This document shows, one piece after another, positions 56,112-64,000 of a stretch of 64,000 bases of DNA. Below the pieces are notes generated by a model, which worked only from the letters and a program-made list of their open reading frames with translations, did no database searches and had not been told where the DNA came from. The DNA comes from Candidatus Zixiibacteriota bacterium. GTDB taxonomy: Bacteria > Zixibacteria > MSB-5A5 > GN15 > JAAZOE01. The translations under genes were made by a program, and so were the position numbers. The first letter of the stretch is position 1, and every line of letters begins with the position of its first letter. The stretch is taken from the NCBI GenBank assembly GCA_036480375.1, contig JAZGGI010000049.1, positions 1 to 64,000 on the forward strand. Reading direction: 5' to 3'.

Positions 56112-56195
56112 AGTAACTCATTTCGTGTAGATGCCTGCGGCATCAAATTCAAAATTAAATCGGCCAGTCTATTATACACAATTCAAACTCAAATC

Positions 56196-56684
56196 TCACC
56201 AGCTTTTAGTCGTTTTATCCAAAATATCTGCCGTCAGAAGAGAAATTACGCGATCCTGCCCTTCGCCCTCTTCGGTTTCGGTATTGGCATCATAGACGCC
56301 TTCAGCATAAAAAGTCTCTTCCCAGATAATATCCTCGGTATTGGCTTTGGCGATCTTAACTCTCAGCGAGACTTTAACGGCATATTTGGTAACATTATCC
56401 TGCTGGTCGAAAGTATGCGGATCGCGGCGATAGCTGATAACCGTTCCGTTTAATACCGCTTCGGCTTTATCGGACTCTTTTACCTGAACGGTGTTATCCA
56501 GCACAAAAGCATCAATAACGGCGTCGGTCAACCGGTCGCCCATTTCGTATTGAATGGTATTATTTTCGAACTGGGCGACATATACCGATTGAAAAGCGGA
56601 TTTGCCCGAAGGCGAAAACGAATACGGTCCACATCCGGAAACGATTATCAAAATCAGTAATGCCTGTACGACTAAACGCTTCAT
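56196..56684 (-). CDS. lptE: LptE-family LPS assembly lipoprotein
   Basis: 162 residues. Lipobox VSGC, then YSFSPSG and the LptE pattern SVYVAQFENNTIQYEMGDRLTDAVIDAFVLDNTVQVKESDKAEAVLNGTVISY ... KYAVKVSLRVKIAKANTEDIIWEETFYAEGVYDA. LptE plugs the LptD barrel, so this supports a gram-negative outer membrane with LPS. Its start overlaps the hutI stop by four bases (ATGA), so it is translationally coupled to hut. Confidence 0.88.
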   Translation of the reverse strand: MKRLVVQALLILIIVSGCGPYSFSPSGKSAFQSVYVAQFENNTIQYEMGDRLTDAVIDAFVLDNTVQVKESDKAEAVLNGTVISYRRDPHTFDQQDNVTKYAVKVSLRVKIAKANTEDIIWEETFYAEGVYDANTETEEGEGQDRVISLLTADILDKTTKSW

Positions 56685-57958
56685 TTTTCGATTATGACTT
56701 TCCCGTTTTTAATAACTGTATCCACCAGATTAACGCCGTAATGATATGGCAGTTCCCGATAATCTTCCATATCCCAGATGACGATATCGGCCGGTAGATT
56801 TTTTTCCAAACGCCCGAGACGTTCGCCCTGACCGATCGCGCAGGCGGCATTGACGGTCACCGCCGAGAGAGATTCAGCAGCGGTCATTTTCAGTTTTACG
56901 GCAGCCAGTGATATTATCATCGGTAATGATTCGGTCATTGATGAACCGGGATTGCAGTCGGTCGAGAGCGCAACGATAACTCCTTTTTCAATCATTTCCC
57001 GGGCCGGAGCCGATTCTTTTAGGTCAAGCGCGAATGCGGTTCCGGGAAGAAGCACCGCGACGGTATCCGAATTGGCCAGTTGCCTGATTCCCGCTTTTGA
57101 AATGCATCCGAGATGGTCGGCCGAAACCGCGTCTAATTCAACCGCCAGTTCTGCGCCTCCGGTCGATTTGATTTCATCGGCGTGCAGTTTCGGTTTCATT
57201 CCGGCTTGTCTGGCAGCCATCAGAATTTTGCGTGATTCATCGACGGTAAAGACACCTTCCTCGCAGAAAACATCACAGAACAACGCCAGGTTTTGTTCGG
57301 CCACGGCCGGAATCATTTCATTTATGACCAGATCAACATAAGCGTCTCGGTTATCCCGGTATTCATCCGGTATTTCATGCGCTCCGAGAAAAGTCGGATA
57401 TAGATCCATCGATTCCTGCTCATTGAGCTTTTGAATCGCTTCCAGCATTTTAATTTCGGATTTGGTCGAGAGACCATATCCGGACTTGGCTTCCATTGAT
57501 GTTACGCCGTAAGACATCAGAGTATCGATGGTTTTGCGGGTCCGCTCCATTAGAGATTTTTCGTCGGCTTCCCTCAGACACCGAACCGATGCGCGAATAC
57601 CTCCTCCGGCCCGGGCTATTTCCATGTACGATTTTCCGGAGAGGCGCATTTCGAATTCAAGTTCACGGGTTCCGGCAAAAACCGGATGGGTATGGGGATC
57701 AATCAGACCGGGAGTGACAACCTTGTTTTCCGCGGAAATAACAACACAGTTTTCGGCTGGGTCAATTTTCCCGCTTTTTTTATCGCCCGAGCCGATGGCC
57801 GTAACCGTTTCACCGGAAACGGCGACGAATCCGTTTTCAATCAAACCGATTTCCGACATAGCCGTGCCGCGACGCGGTACGGAACCGCGCATACTGATCA
57901 GTTGCCCGATGTCTTCTATCAGGAGAGTCGTTTTTTTCTGATTATTGGTATTAGCCAT
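56681..57958 (-). CDS. hutI: Imidazolonepropionase
   Basis: 425 residues. Third step of histidine degradation: hydrolyses 4-imidazolone-5-propionate to formiminoglutamate. Amidohydrolase fold with metal ligands in PGLIDPHTHPVF (HxH), AHEIPD, KLHADEI and STDCNPGSSM, and family-specific RxR-type motif RELEFEMRLSGKSYMEIARAGGGI. Length is normal. Followed immediately by lptE. Confidence 0.96.
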   Translation of the reverse strand: MANTNNQKKTTLLIEDIGQLISMRGSVPRRGTAMSEIGLIENGFVAVSGETVTAIGSGDKKSGKIDPAENCVVISAENKVVTPGLIDPHTHPVFAGTRELEFEMRLSGKSYMEIARAGGGIRASVRCLREADEKSLMERTRKTIDTLMSYGVTSMEAKSGYGLSTKSEIKMLEAIQKLNEQESMDLYPTFLGAHEIPDEYRDNRDAYVDLVINEMIPAVAEQNLALFCDVFCEEGVFTVDESRKILMAARQAGMKPKLHADEIKSTGGAELAVELDAVSADHLGCISKAGIRQLANSDTVAVLLPGTAFALDLKESAPAREMIEKGVIVALSTDCNPGSSMTESLPMIISLAAVKLKMTAAESLSAVTVNAACAIGQGERLGRLEKNLPADIVIWDMEDYRELPYHYGVNLVDTVIKNGKVIIEK

Positions 57959-57961
57959 TTT

Positions 57962-59614
57962 CTATTTAATCATGGGAAGTTTAATGCTGTTAGCCCTGGC
58001 AAATTTCGATGCCTCTTTATAACCGGCGTCTGCGTGGCGCATTATTCCCGTGCCCGGATCATTAGTCAGAACGCGATTCAATCTTTTACCCATATCTTTG
58101 GTGCCGTCGGCGCATATTACCAACCCGGCATGAATGGCGTTGCCGATCCCGACTCCGCCGCCGTGATGAATTGAAACCCAGCTGGCGCCCGAGGCGACGT
58201 TGAGCATGCCGTTTAATAACGGCCAGTCGGCGATGGCGTCGGAACCGTCCAGCATCGCTTCGGTTTCGCGATAAGGACTTGCTACCGATCCGCAATCGAG
58301 ATGATCACGACCGATAACAACCGGCGCGGAAATTTTGCCCTTCCTGACGTAATTGTTCAGTATTTCACCAAAGCGCGCTCGTTCGCCGTAACCCAGCCAG
58401 CAAATCCGGGCGGGCAATCCCTGATAGGGGATTTTTTCCCGCGCCAGACGAATCCAGCGCATCAATGATTCATTATCTTTAAACTCTTTCTGGACGATTT
58501 TGTCGGTGACGTCGATGTCTTTGGGGTCGCCGGACAGAGCCACCCACCGAAACGGTCCGCGGCCGCTGCAGAATAACGGCCGGATATATTCGGGCACGAA
58601 TCCCGGATAATCAAAAGCCTGGGTCAGCCCGCCTTTCTTGGCCTGCCCTCTGAGGTTATTGCCGTAATCAAAAACGATTGAGCCGGCTTTTTTGAAGCGA
58701 AGCATTGCTTCGCAATGTCGCACCATTGAGGCGTAAGAGCGCTTAATATAATCGGTGGGATTTTTCTTGCGCAGTTTGATCGCTTCGTTTATAGTCAACC
58801 CTTCCGGGACATAGCCGTTGAGTTCATCATGAGCCGAAGTTTGGTCGGTGACGATATCGGGAATCATACCCCGCCTGAATATTTCAGGGAAAATCTCGGC
58901 GCAGTTCCCGACCAGGCCGATGGATATCGGTTCATTTGAGGCCGTATGTTCTTTAATCAGTTTTAGCGCTTTATCCAGCGTCTTGATTTTGATGTCGCAG
59001 AAACCCGTCTTGATACGGCGGTTAATCTTCGCTTCGTCAACTTCGACGACAATGATCGAAGCGTTGTTCATCGTTCCCGATAAGGGCTGAGCGCTTCCCA
59101 TCCCACCCATGCCGCCGGTTAATATCCATCGCCTCGAGAGATCGCCCTTGAAATGCTTGTCCGCCAAAGCGGCAAAAGTTTCATAGGTGCCTTGAATAAT
59201 CCCCTGGGTGCCGATATAAATCCAGCTTCCCGCCGTCATCTGCCCGAACATAATCAGACCCAACCGCTCCAGCTGCCGGAATTTCTCCCAGGTCGCCCAG
59301 TGAGGCACCAGATGGCTGTTGGCGATTATAACTCGCGGTGAATATTCATGCGTCCGGAAAATACCGACCGGTTTTCCCGATTGTATCAAAAGAGTTTCAT
59401 CGTTTTCCAGTTTTTTCAGCGAGTTCATTATAGCATGGTAGCAGTTCCAATCGCGGGCGGCTTTGCCGGAACCGCCGTAGATAACCAGATTCTTTGGATC
59501 CTCGGCGACTTCCTCATCGAGATTATTGTTGAGCATCCGTAACGCGGCTTCCTGTTGCCAGCCTTTACAACTGATTTTTTGGCCTCGAGGGGCTTTAACG
59601 GGCGTATATTTCAT
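57962..59614 (-). CDS. hutU: Urocanate hydratase
   Basis: 550 residues from ATG 59614 (AGGA upstream; an ATG eight codons earlier has no ribosome site). Second step of histidine degradation: urocanate to imidazolonepropionate with tightly bound NAD. Typical parts: [59 protein letters not shown] and [23 protein letters not shown]. hutU-hutI are three bases apart. hutH (histidine ammonia-lyase) and a hutG/formiminoglutamate gene are not in the window. Confidence 0.97.
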   Translation of the reverse strand: MKYTPVKAPRGQKISCKGWQQEAALRMLNNNLDEEVAEDPKNLVIYGGSGKAARDWNCYHAIMNSLKKLENDETLLIQSGKPVGIFRTHEYSPRVIIANSHLVPHWATWEKFRQLERLGLIMFGQMTAGSWIYIGTQGIIQGTYETFAALADKHFKGDLSRRWILTGGMGGMGSAQPLSGTMNNASIIVVEVDEAKINRRIKTGFCDIKIKTLDKALKLIKEHTASNEPISIGLVGNCAEIFPEIFRRGMIPDIVTDQTSAHDELNGYVPEGLTINEAIKLRKKNPTDYIKRSYASMVRHCEAMLRFKKAGSIVFDYGNNLRGQAKKGGLTQAFDYPGFVPEYIRPLFCSGRGPFRWVALSGDPKDIDVTDKIVQKEFKDNESLMRWIRLAREKIPYQGLPARICWLGYGERARFGEILNNYVRKGKISAPVVIGRDHLDCGSVASPYRETEAMLDGSDAIADWPLLNGMLNVASGASWVSIHHGGGVGIGNAIHAGLVICADGTKDMGKRLNRVLTNDPGTGIMRHADAGYKEASKFARANSIKLPMIK

Positions 59615-59799
59615 CGTTTTTCCTGCCTTAAATTTCACTTACACAGAGCCGTAAGGTAAAAATCGTCGACGCAGAAGTCAAACAATTTCGATATGGGCCT
59701 AAAAAGCAATTGGGACCTTGAAATCGAGAATTAAACAATGAATGCAACATTATGGCTATAATTGGTAGATATATATTTAAATAATATTGGAACTTATTC

Positions 59800-59827
59800 T
59801 TGACTTAAACAATAGAATTGATATATT
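59800..59827 (+). promoter_or_regulatory. Candidate promoter of the thioredoxin-like gene
   Basis: TTGACT, 16 bases, TATATT, 80 bases ahead of the start codon. The stretch 59640-59800 shows nothing else. Confidence 0.45.
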
Positions 59828-59906
59828 GATAAAGAGTCGTTAGTGGGGATTTTTTCTCTATAATAATTTTGCTTATACCTTGTTTTGCAAACATGGAGGT
59901 ATGTTT

Positions 59907-60491
59907 ATGGGTATTAAGGACACGAGTACCAAAACGGGAATAATATACATTGTTGTTGGCGGATTGGTCGCATTTCTCGCCGTCGCGCTGGCGATTCCTG
60001 TCGGCATGGCAATTAGCGGTAAAGCCGGAATCGGCGAAATAACTCCGGAAACTCTTCCCAATCGAACCACTCTCAAAATCGGTCAAACGGCCCCTGCTCT
60101 TGAACTTAAGAATCTGGACGGCCGGCCCGTAAGTTGGGCGGATATCACCGGCGGACGGCCGACGGTCGTCGCCGTTATTTTGCCTGGGTGTCAGCCGTGC
60201 GAGCAGATACTTAACTGGTGGGAGCACAATGAATACAAAAACGGCAAAAACGGTATAAATATGGTCCTTCTGGTCTCGTTATCCGTCGGAAATATTGAAT
60301 TTGAAGAAATTATGATGTATGAGCACCTGTTTCCCATTTATACGACGAGCTTCAAGGACTTGGGCAGTGTTTGCGGCATATCGAGTTACCCCAGCATGTT
60401 CGCGCTTGATGGCCAGGGTAATATTGCCTTTGTGGCCAACGGGCTTCTCAGGGATCTGGATTACGAATTTTTTGAAGAATACTTGAAGTAA
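59907..60491 (+). CDS. Membrane-anchored thioredoxin-like (TlpA/redoxin) protein
   Basis: 194 residues. ATG 59907 is chosen because GGAGG is seven bases upstream. One N-terminal helix (GIIYIVVGGLVAFLAVALAIPVG) anchors a thioredoxin fold facing the periplasm: IGQTAPALELKNLDGRPV, the redox motif GCQPCEQ (CxxC) and a cis-Pro region SSYPSMFALD. Plan and length resemble MauD/TlpA. It is followed, after a repeat-rich gap, by a gene for a small Cys-rich secreted peptide; it may handle that peptide's disulphides, though this is inference. Confidence 0.82.
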   Translation: MGIKDTSTKTGIIYIVVGGLVAFLAVALAIPVGMAISGKAGIGEITPETLPNRTTLKIGQTAPALELKNLDGRPVSWADITGGRPTVVAVILPGCQPCEQILNWWEHNEYKNGKNGINMVLLVSLSVGNIEFEEIMMYEHLFPIYTTSFKDLGSVCGISSYPSMFALDGQGNIAFVANGLLRDLDYEFFEEYLK

Positions 60492-60528
60492 ATCTATCTG
60501 AGTTTCGCTGCCAGGACGTTTGTTGCAT

Positions 60529-60587
60529 TGTGTAGCGACAACCCTCGGGTTGTCGTTTGGTCAGGACAACTCGAGAGTTGTCCCTAC
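60529..60587 (+). repeat. Hairpin repeat D, copy 2 (double hairpin)
   Basis: TGTGTAGCGACAACCC/GGGTTGTCG as at 31414, followed by a second hairpin GGACAACTC/GAGTTGTCC. The ends TGTAG and CTACA complement each other, so the whole could fold as one cruciform-like unit. Confidence 0.7.
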
Positions 60588-60602
60588 ACGGAAACGATGT
60601 GC

Positions 60603-60690
60603 TGTCGGTTCTTTAGCGAAGCGGTGAACCGACGGTTGAAGACCGCCAGGTCACAATTTCGCTTTGCGAAATCAAGACCCGGCGGAACGA
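60603..60690 (-). repeat. Hairpin repeat C, copy 2
   Basis: Bases 60603-60636 are the reverse complement of repeat C at 32-66. Bases 60648-60690 (plus strand) match 694-735, including the ATTTCGC/GCGAAAT hairpin and AATCAAGACC. The gap 60492-60766 holds no gene. Confidence 0.7.
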
Positions 60691-60781
60691 TGAAGGAGTA
60701 TTTGTAAGAAAAATCTTTCTTATTGCTAGTGTAAGGAAGCGTTAACTAATAATCTTAACTTTTTACATGGAGGTAAGAACC

Positions 60782-61057
60782 ATGAAAAAACTAACCATTT
60801 TTTCAAGCCTGTTTCTGCTCGTCTTCAGCCTGACAATCGGTATTACGGTCGGGCTGACAGGAGAGGCACAGGCAATACCATGTCAAGGTATGTGTATCTA
60901 TAGTATTTTCCCTGAATGCAGACCTGATACTCCACCTGAATGTGAACAACATATGGCTGGCCCCAATGGCCTTTACTCACCATGGGAGTGCACTGCTGGT
61001 TACGGTTGGTGTCCCGAACAAAGGATTGGTTGTTGCGACTATATGCCTCCGAAATAA
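60782..61057 (+). CDS. Small Cys-rich secreted peptide
   Basis: 91 residues from ATG 60782 with GGAGGT eight bases upstream. A typical signal peptide (KKLTIFSSLFLLVFSLTIGITVGLTGEAQA) would leave a mature chain of about 60 residues with eight Cys and many Pro/Gly (IPCQGMCIYSIF ... ECRPDTPPECEQ ... ECTAGYGWCPEQRIGCC). The even Cys number suggests four disulphides. I do not recognise a family. Its neighbour is a membrane-anchored thioredoxin-like protein. Two hairpins follow. Confidence 0.7.
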   Translation: MKKLTIFSSLFLLVFSLTIGITVGLTGEAQAIPCQGMCIYSIFPECRPDTPPECEQHMAGPNGLYSPWECTAGYGWCPEQRIGCCDYMPPK

Positions 61058-61080
61058 CTGAATGACTTGTCATTTTTTGA

Positions 61081-61106
61081 CCAGTTGGGGATAATGCCCC
61101 GGCTGG
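61081..61106 (+). terminator. Terminator of the Cys-rich peptide gene
   Basis: Ten-base stem CCAGTTGGGG/GCCCCGGCTGG-like pairing (CCAG...GGGG with CCCC...CTGG), then TTTA, 23 bases after the stop. Confidence 0.6.
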
Positions 61107-61132
61107 TTTAATCACATTCTGACCTAAATTGA

Positions 61133-61165
61133 AATCCGGCTCGGGGACGCCCGGGCCGGATTATT
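61133..61165. terminator. Second hairpin between convergent genes
   Basis: AATCCGGC/GCCGGATT around a GC-rich loop, then TTATTT. It can serve either side, most likely ending the minus-strand FG-GAP gene. Confidence 0.5.
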
Positions 61166-61206
61166 TCGTAATTGTGGATTTTTAAATTGTAGGAGGGAGA
61201 AACTCT

Positions 61207-62775
61207 CTATTTCAACAAAATCATCTTTTTTGTTTCGGAATGATTGTCGGATTTGACGCTGTAGAAATATATCCCGGACGGTAACCGGTTGCCGTTCGAA
61301 TCGGTCCCATCCCAAATAATCTGATGAATACCGGCGGTTAGAGTCATACTTATCGGGATGGCGACGGTTTCGCCCAGCATATTATATATTCTCAATTCAA
61401 CATGACTTCTTTTGGGAATAAAAAATTCAATAATTGTCGCGGGATTAAACGGATTTGGGAAGTTCTGTTTCAGGGATAAAGTATTAGGCAATATTCCAAT
61501 CCCGTTTTCGTCAACATTATTCATGATATCTTCTGAACCGGCTATCACGAATACGGCCCCGGTTCGATCATCACTATCGACATAATTAAACATGAAATCA
61601 TCAATGCCATCGCCATTAAAATCACCGGCTGCAGAAACGGTGTTACAATAGCCTGACGAAAATTCTGGCGGTAAATCCTGATGATAGACAGCTTCATCAG
61701 GTATGGAATCCGCTGAAGGGCCGCCGAGGTAGATATATGCCAATGTATTGTTTGACCTTCTGCCATTGCATATTAAATCATTAAAGCCATCATTATTAAT
61801 ATCGCCTGCACTGGCTAATGAATTGGCCCCATACTCCATTTTCAAATCAAGTAAAGTATCAACACTTGGACCGCAAAAGTATATTAATATATCTGAGTTA
61901 TACATACTTAAACTAATACCAATATCTTCCCAGCTATCACCATTGAAGTCGCCAATATTTTTTAATCTCATGGGAAAATATTCTGCATCCATGTCATAAT
62001 TATACTCTTCCGGCGCTTGTATGATAAAGTCAGGCTCGGTTCCAAACTCAGGCCCAAGAAAAACGCCTATAAAACCAACATGACCCCAAACATATCCAAA
62101 CATTGAATAACAAATATCTTTGTGGCCATCACCGTTAAAATCAATTATCTCAATAAAAATGAGTCTGTGCGAGGAAGGAAGCTCATAAGACCAGTCATGC
62201 TCTCGGTCAATAAGAAGATAGCCCGAATAAAATCGCAAAAACCTTCCAATTACCATATCTTCATAAATCACAACATCTGGGTAGTTATCATCGTCAATTA
62301 AACCTATCTTATAAGCATTGCCTGACCTGGTGTCATTAACAAACGTATCGGGAACTAACGAATCAAACGGAGCGGTTGCCAGAGAATCGGCATATCCTCG
62401 ATAGAAATACAATCCATTTGTATTCAAATTTCCCTGTATGTATGATACACCATCATTTATACCGTCCCCGGTAAAATCTACTGAACATTGAAAACTAGAA
62501 CATGAATCATAAAAGGCATCGGGAATTGTGTCTGCCGGATTTCCACCGTAGAAGATAAAGACTCCAAAGGGACTATTTCTCCTAAGTGCAATATCATCAT
62601 AACCATCGCCATTTATATCGCCCAAAGACCACATAGAAACACCAATCCAGGACAATGAATCGGGCCCGCGGACGTGAAATATAATCCGCTCGGGATCGAT
62701 TTGGGCGTCGGCTTCGGCGACGCCGGAAATCCCCAGAATCAAAATTGGCAAAATTAACAAGATTAAAAAGCGCAT
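61207..62775 (-). CDS. Secreted FG-GAP/integrin-like repeat protein with T9SS sorting domain
   Basis: 522 residues. Signal peptide (FLILLILPILILGISGVAEA). Residues about 35-425 carry FG-GAP/VCBS repeats with calcium-site cores of the 'DxNxDGxxD' type (GDINGDGYDDIAL, DFTGDGINDGV, DFNGDGHKDICY, DFNGDSWEDIGI, DINNDGFNDLIC, DFNGDGIDDFMF), predicted to be a seven-bladed propeller. The C-terminal ~85 residues (LKQNFPNPFNPATIIEF ... LRIYNMLGETVAIP ... IIWDGTDSNGNRLPSGIYFYSVKSDNHSETKKMILLK) are a T9SS type A sorting domain, so it is a likely PorV-dependent cargo. Ligand unknown. Confidence 0.9.
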   Translation of the reverse strand: MRFLILLILPILILGISGVAEADAQIDPERIIFHVRGPDSLSWIGVSMWSLGDINGDGYDDIALRRNSPFGVFIFYGGNPADTIPDAFYDSCSSFQCSVDFTGDGINDGVSYIQGNLNTNGLYFYRGYADSLATAPFDSLVPDTFVNDTRSGNAYKIGLIDDDNYPDVVIYEDMVIGRFLRFYSGYLLIDREHDWSYELPSSHRLIFIEIIDFNGDGHKDICYSMFGYVWGHVGFIGVFLGPEFGTEPDFIIQAPEEYNYDMDAEYFPMRLKNIGDFNGDSWEDIGISLSMYNSDILIYFCGPSVDTLLDLKMEYGANSLASAGDINNDGFNDLICNGRRSNNTLAYIYLGGPSADSIPDEAVYHQDLPPEFSSGYCNTVSAAGDFNGDGIDDFMFNYVDSDDRTGAVFVIAGSEDIMNNVDENGIGILPNTLSLKQNFPNPFNPATIIEFFIPKRSHVELRIYNMLGETVAIPISMTLTAGIHQIIWDGTDSNGNRLPSGIYFYSVKSDNHSETKKMILLK

Positions 62776-63041
62776 AACACAGTTCTCCCCTGCTCTTTCC
62801 TAAATGCAATATACTAATAACTCTTAAATAAGCAATAAACAATAACCATGGTAAGACTACATTATTTTGTCATTCACCTTTTCCATTAAGGGCGCATATT
62901 TTTCTTTCCATGCTTTTTCAAAGTGGAGATAATTTGTGCCCGCTCGAAATCCTTAATTTCCGGCCTAAATAAGCCAACCATTTTGTCGATTTATACTTAT
63001 GGAGCAAGGCCTGAAATAAATAATTTAAGGATAGATAAAAT

Positions 63042-63896
63042 ATGCTGGTTATTGTCGGATTTTTGGTTGTTATCGTGAGTGTTGTAGCGGGATATGTGCT
63101 TGAAGGCGGCCATATCATGGCCCTCTATCAGCCCCTGGAGTTACTGATTATCGGCGGAGCCGCACTTGGTTCGCTGATTGTCATGTCACCCATACCGGTA
63201 CTTAAGGACATGATAAAGCAGGTCATGGGTACGCTCGGTTCGAGTTATAATAGGAAAGACCTTACCGAGCAGATGGTGATGTTATACGAGATATTCAACA
63301 TTGCCCGGCGCGAAGGATTGGTCGGTTTGGAATCGCATATTGAAAAGCCTTATGAATCCGAAGTAATCCGCAACTATCCCAATTTTCTCAAGAATCATCA
63401 TGCCGTGGATTTTATGGCTGACACAATGCGCCTGATTATTACCGGTTCGGTGCAGCCCCATGAGCTCGAATCTCTTCTGGATACTGATCTTGAAATTCAT
63501 CATGAAGAAATCAACAGGGCCCCTTCGATTCTGGGCACCGTGGCCGACTCCCTTCCCGGTTTGGGAATTGTCGCGGCCGTTTTGGGCGTCGTCATTACCA
63601 TGGCGGCTATCGGCGGACCGGCCGAGGAAATCGGTCATAAGGTCGGCGCGGCTCTGGTTGGAACCTTTTTGGGCGTACTCTTGTGCTATGGTTTTGTCGG
63701 GCCGCTGTCGAAAAACATGCAAAATCGCAACGATGCCGACGGCATGTACATGATTTGCCTCAAACAATGCCTGCTGGCGTTCTGCAAAGGATTCCCGCCT
63801 TCAATCGCCGTTGAATACGGACGGAGGTCGATCCCCAGCGAAGTTCGTCCGGGATTTATCGATCTTGAAGAGGCCTGTAAGGAAACCCGCAAATAA
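63042..63896 (+). CDS. motA: Flagellar motor stator protein MotA
   Basis: 284 residues, four transmembrane helices. It forms, with MotB, the proton- or sodium-driven stator. Signature regions: GGHIMALYQPLELLIIGGAALGSLI, TADSLPGLGIVAAVLGVVITM-like segment (VADSLPGLGIVAAVLGVVITM), and ALVGTFLGVLLCYGFVGPLS. Length is typical. No strong Shine-Dalgarno is seen, but the N-terminus is right for the family. motB begins 13 bases later. Confidence 0.96.
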   Translation: MLVIVGFLVVIVSVVAGYVLEGGHIMALYQPLELLIIGGAALGSLIVMSPIPVLKDMIKQVMGTLGSSYNRKDLTEQMVMLYEIFNIARREGLVGLESHIEKPYESEVIRNYPNFLKNHHAVDFMADTMRLIITGSVQPHELESLLDTDLEIHHEEINRAPSILGTVADSLPGLGIVAAVLGVVITMAAIGGPAEEIGHKVGAALVGTFLGVLLCYGFVGPLSKNMQNRNDADGMYMICLKQCLLAFCKGFPPSIAVEYGRRSIPSEVRPGFIDLEEACKETRK

Positions 63897-63908
63897 ATTG
63901 GGGCCGTC

Positions 63909-64000
63909 ATGTCCGACGAAAATCATAAACAACAACCGATAATAGTTGTCAAGAAGATCAATAAGCACGGCGGCCATCATGGCGGAGCGTGGAAAGTGGC
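63909..64000 (+). CDS. motB: Flagellar motor protein MotB (5' end only)
   Basis: The first 30 codons read MSDENHKQQPIIVVKKINKH, then GGHHGGAWKVA, the N-terminus expected of MotB before its single membrane helix. It runs off the window edge. It pairs with motA and implies a flagellum or gliding-type motor in this organism, or a stator used for another purpose. Confidence 0.9.
   Translation, partial: MSDENHKQQPIIVVKKINKHGGHHGGAWKV

Overview
The window is bacterial and most resembles an uncultured member of the FCB group; candidate phylum Zixibacteria is the best guess. Three things point there: secreted proteins carrying paired dockerin-like repeats of the form GDxNxDGxxNVGDxVYLxNxxFKGG, a PorV-type outer-membrane protein together with a C-terminal type IX secretion (T9SS) sorting domain, and gram-negative outer-membrane genes (LptE-like lipoprotein, beta-barrels). 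The taxonomic call is inference from protein style; there is no rRNA or tRNA gene to confirm it.

Layout. 1-2.75 kb: repeat-rich intergenic DNA around one dockerin protein, including a remnant of the 3' end of an enoyl-CoA hydratase gene. 2.75-4 kb: acyl-CoA dehydrogenase. 4-13.4 kb: surface block on the minus strand, with two paralogous LVIVD-propeller/dockerin proteins either side of a Ser/Thr kinase-TPR receptor, then a large secreted protein built of a Gly/Asp-rich repeat. 13.8-19.4 kb: outer-membrane protein, lipoprotein, an unknown cytoplasmic protein, an HD-GYP phosphodiesterase, RidA and an MFS transporter. 19.5-29.5 kb: an eleven-gene complex I operon nuoABCDHIJKLMN with no nuoEFG. 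29.6-31.1 kb: DUF502 membrane protein and a PTS EIIA-CBS fusion. 32.2-38.8 kb: inositol monophosphatase, a heterodimeric ABC exporter pair and a large secreted protein. 38.9-42.8 kb: eno, a DivIC/FtsB-like gene, recO, glyS. 42.9-46.1 kb: an N-terminal-dockerin protein and a DUF2235 hydrolase enclosed by inverted repeats. 46.1-49.9 kb: enoyl-CoA hydratase, fpg, iscU-like, SPFH and NfeD. 50-53 kb: GAF-GAF-PP2C phosphatase and an orphan receiver-like/two-TM/coiled-coil protein bracketed by short repeats. 53.3-56.7 kb: EB_dh-like haem lipoprotein, small lipoprotein, PorV, LptE. 56.7-59.6 kb: hutI-hutU. 59.9-61.1 kb: thioredoxin-like protein and a Cys-rich secreted peptide. 61.2-62.8 kb: FG-GAP protein with T9SS tail. 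63.0-64.0 kb: motA and the start of motB.

How the parts fit. The housekeeping blocks are compact, with TAATG stop/start overlaps. The accessory single genes (DUF2235, the receiver/TM protein, a two-TM protein at 31.6 kb, the Cys-rich peptide) sit beside a shared set of mosaic, hairpin-rich intergenic repeats. Several strong TTGACA-17-TATAAT-like promoters and rho-independent terminators can be read directly. The most interesting leads are the mosaic repeat with its single-gene islets, the complex I lacking its NADH module but carrying a charged tail on NuoI, the undescribed repeat protein at 11.2-13.3 kb, and the kinase flanked by surface propeller paralogs.
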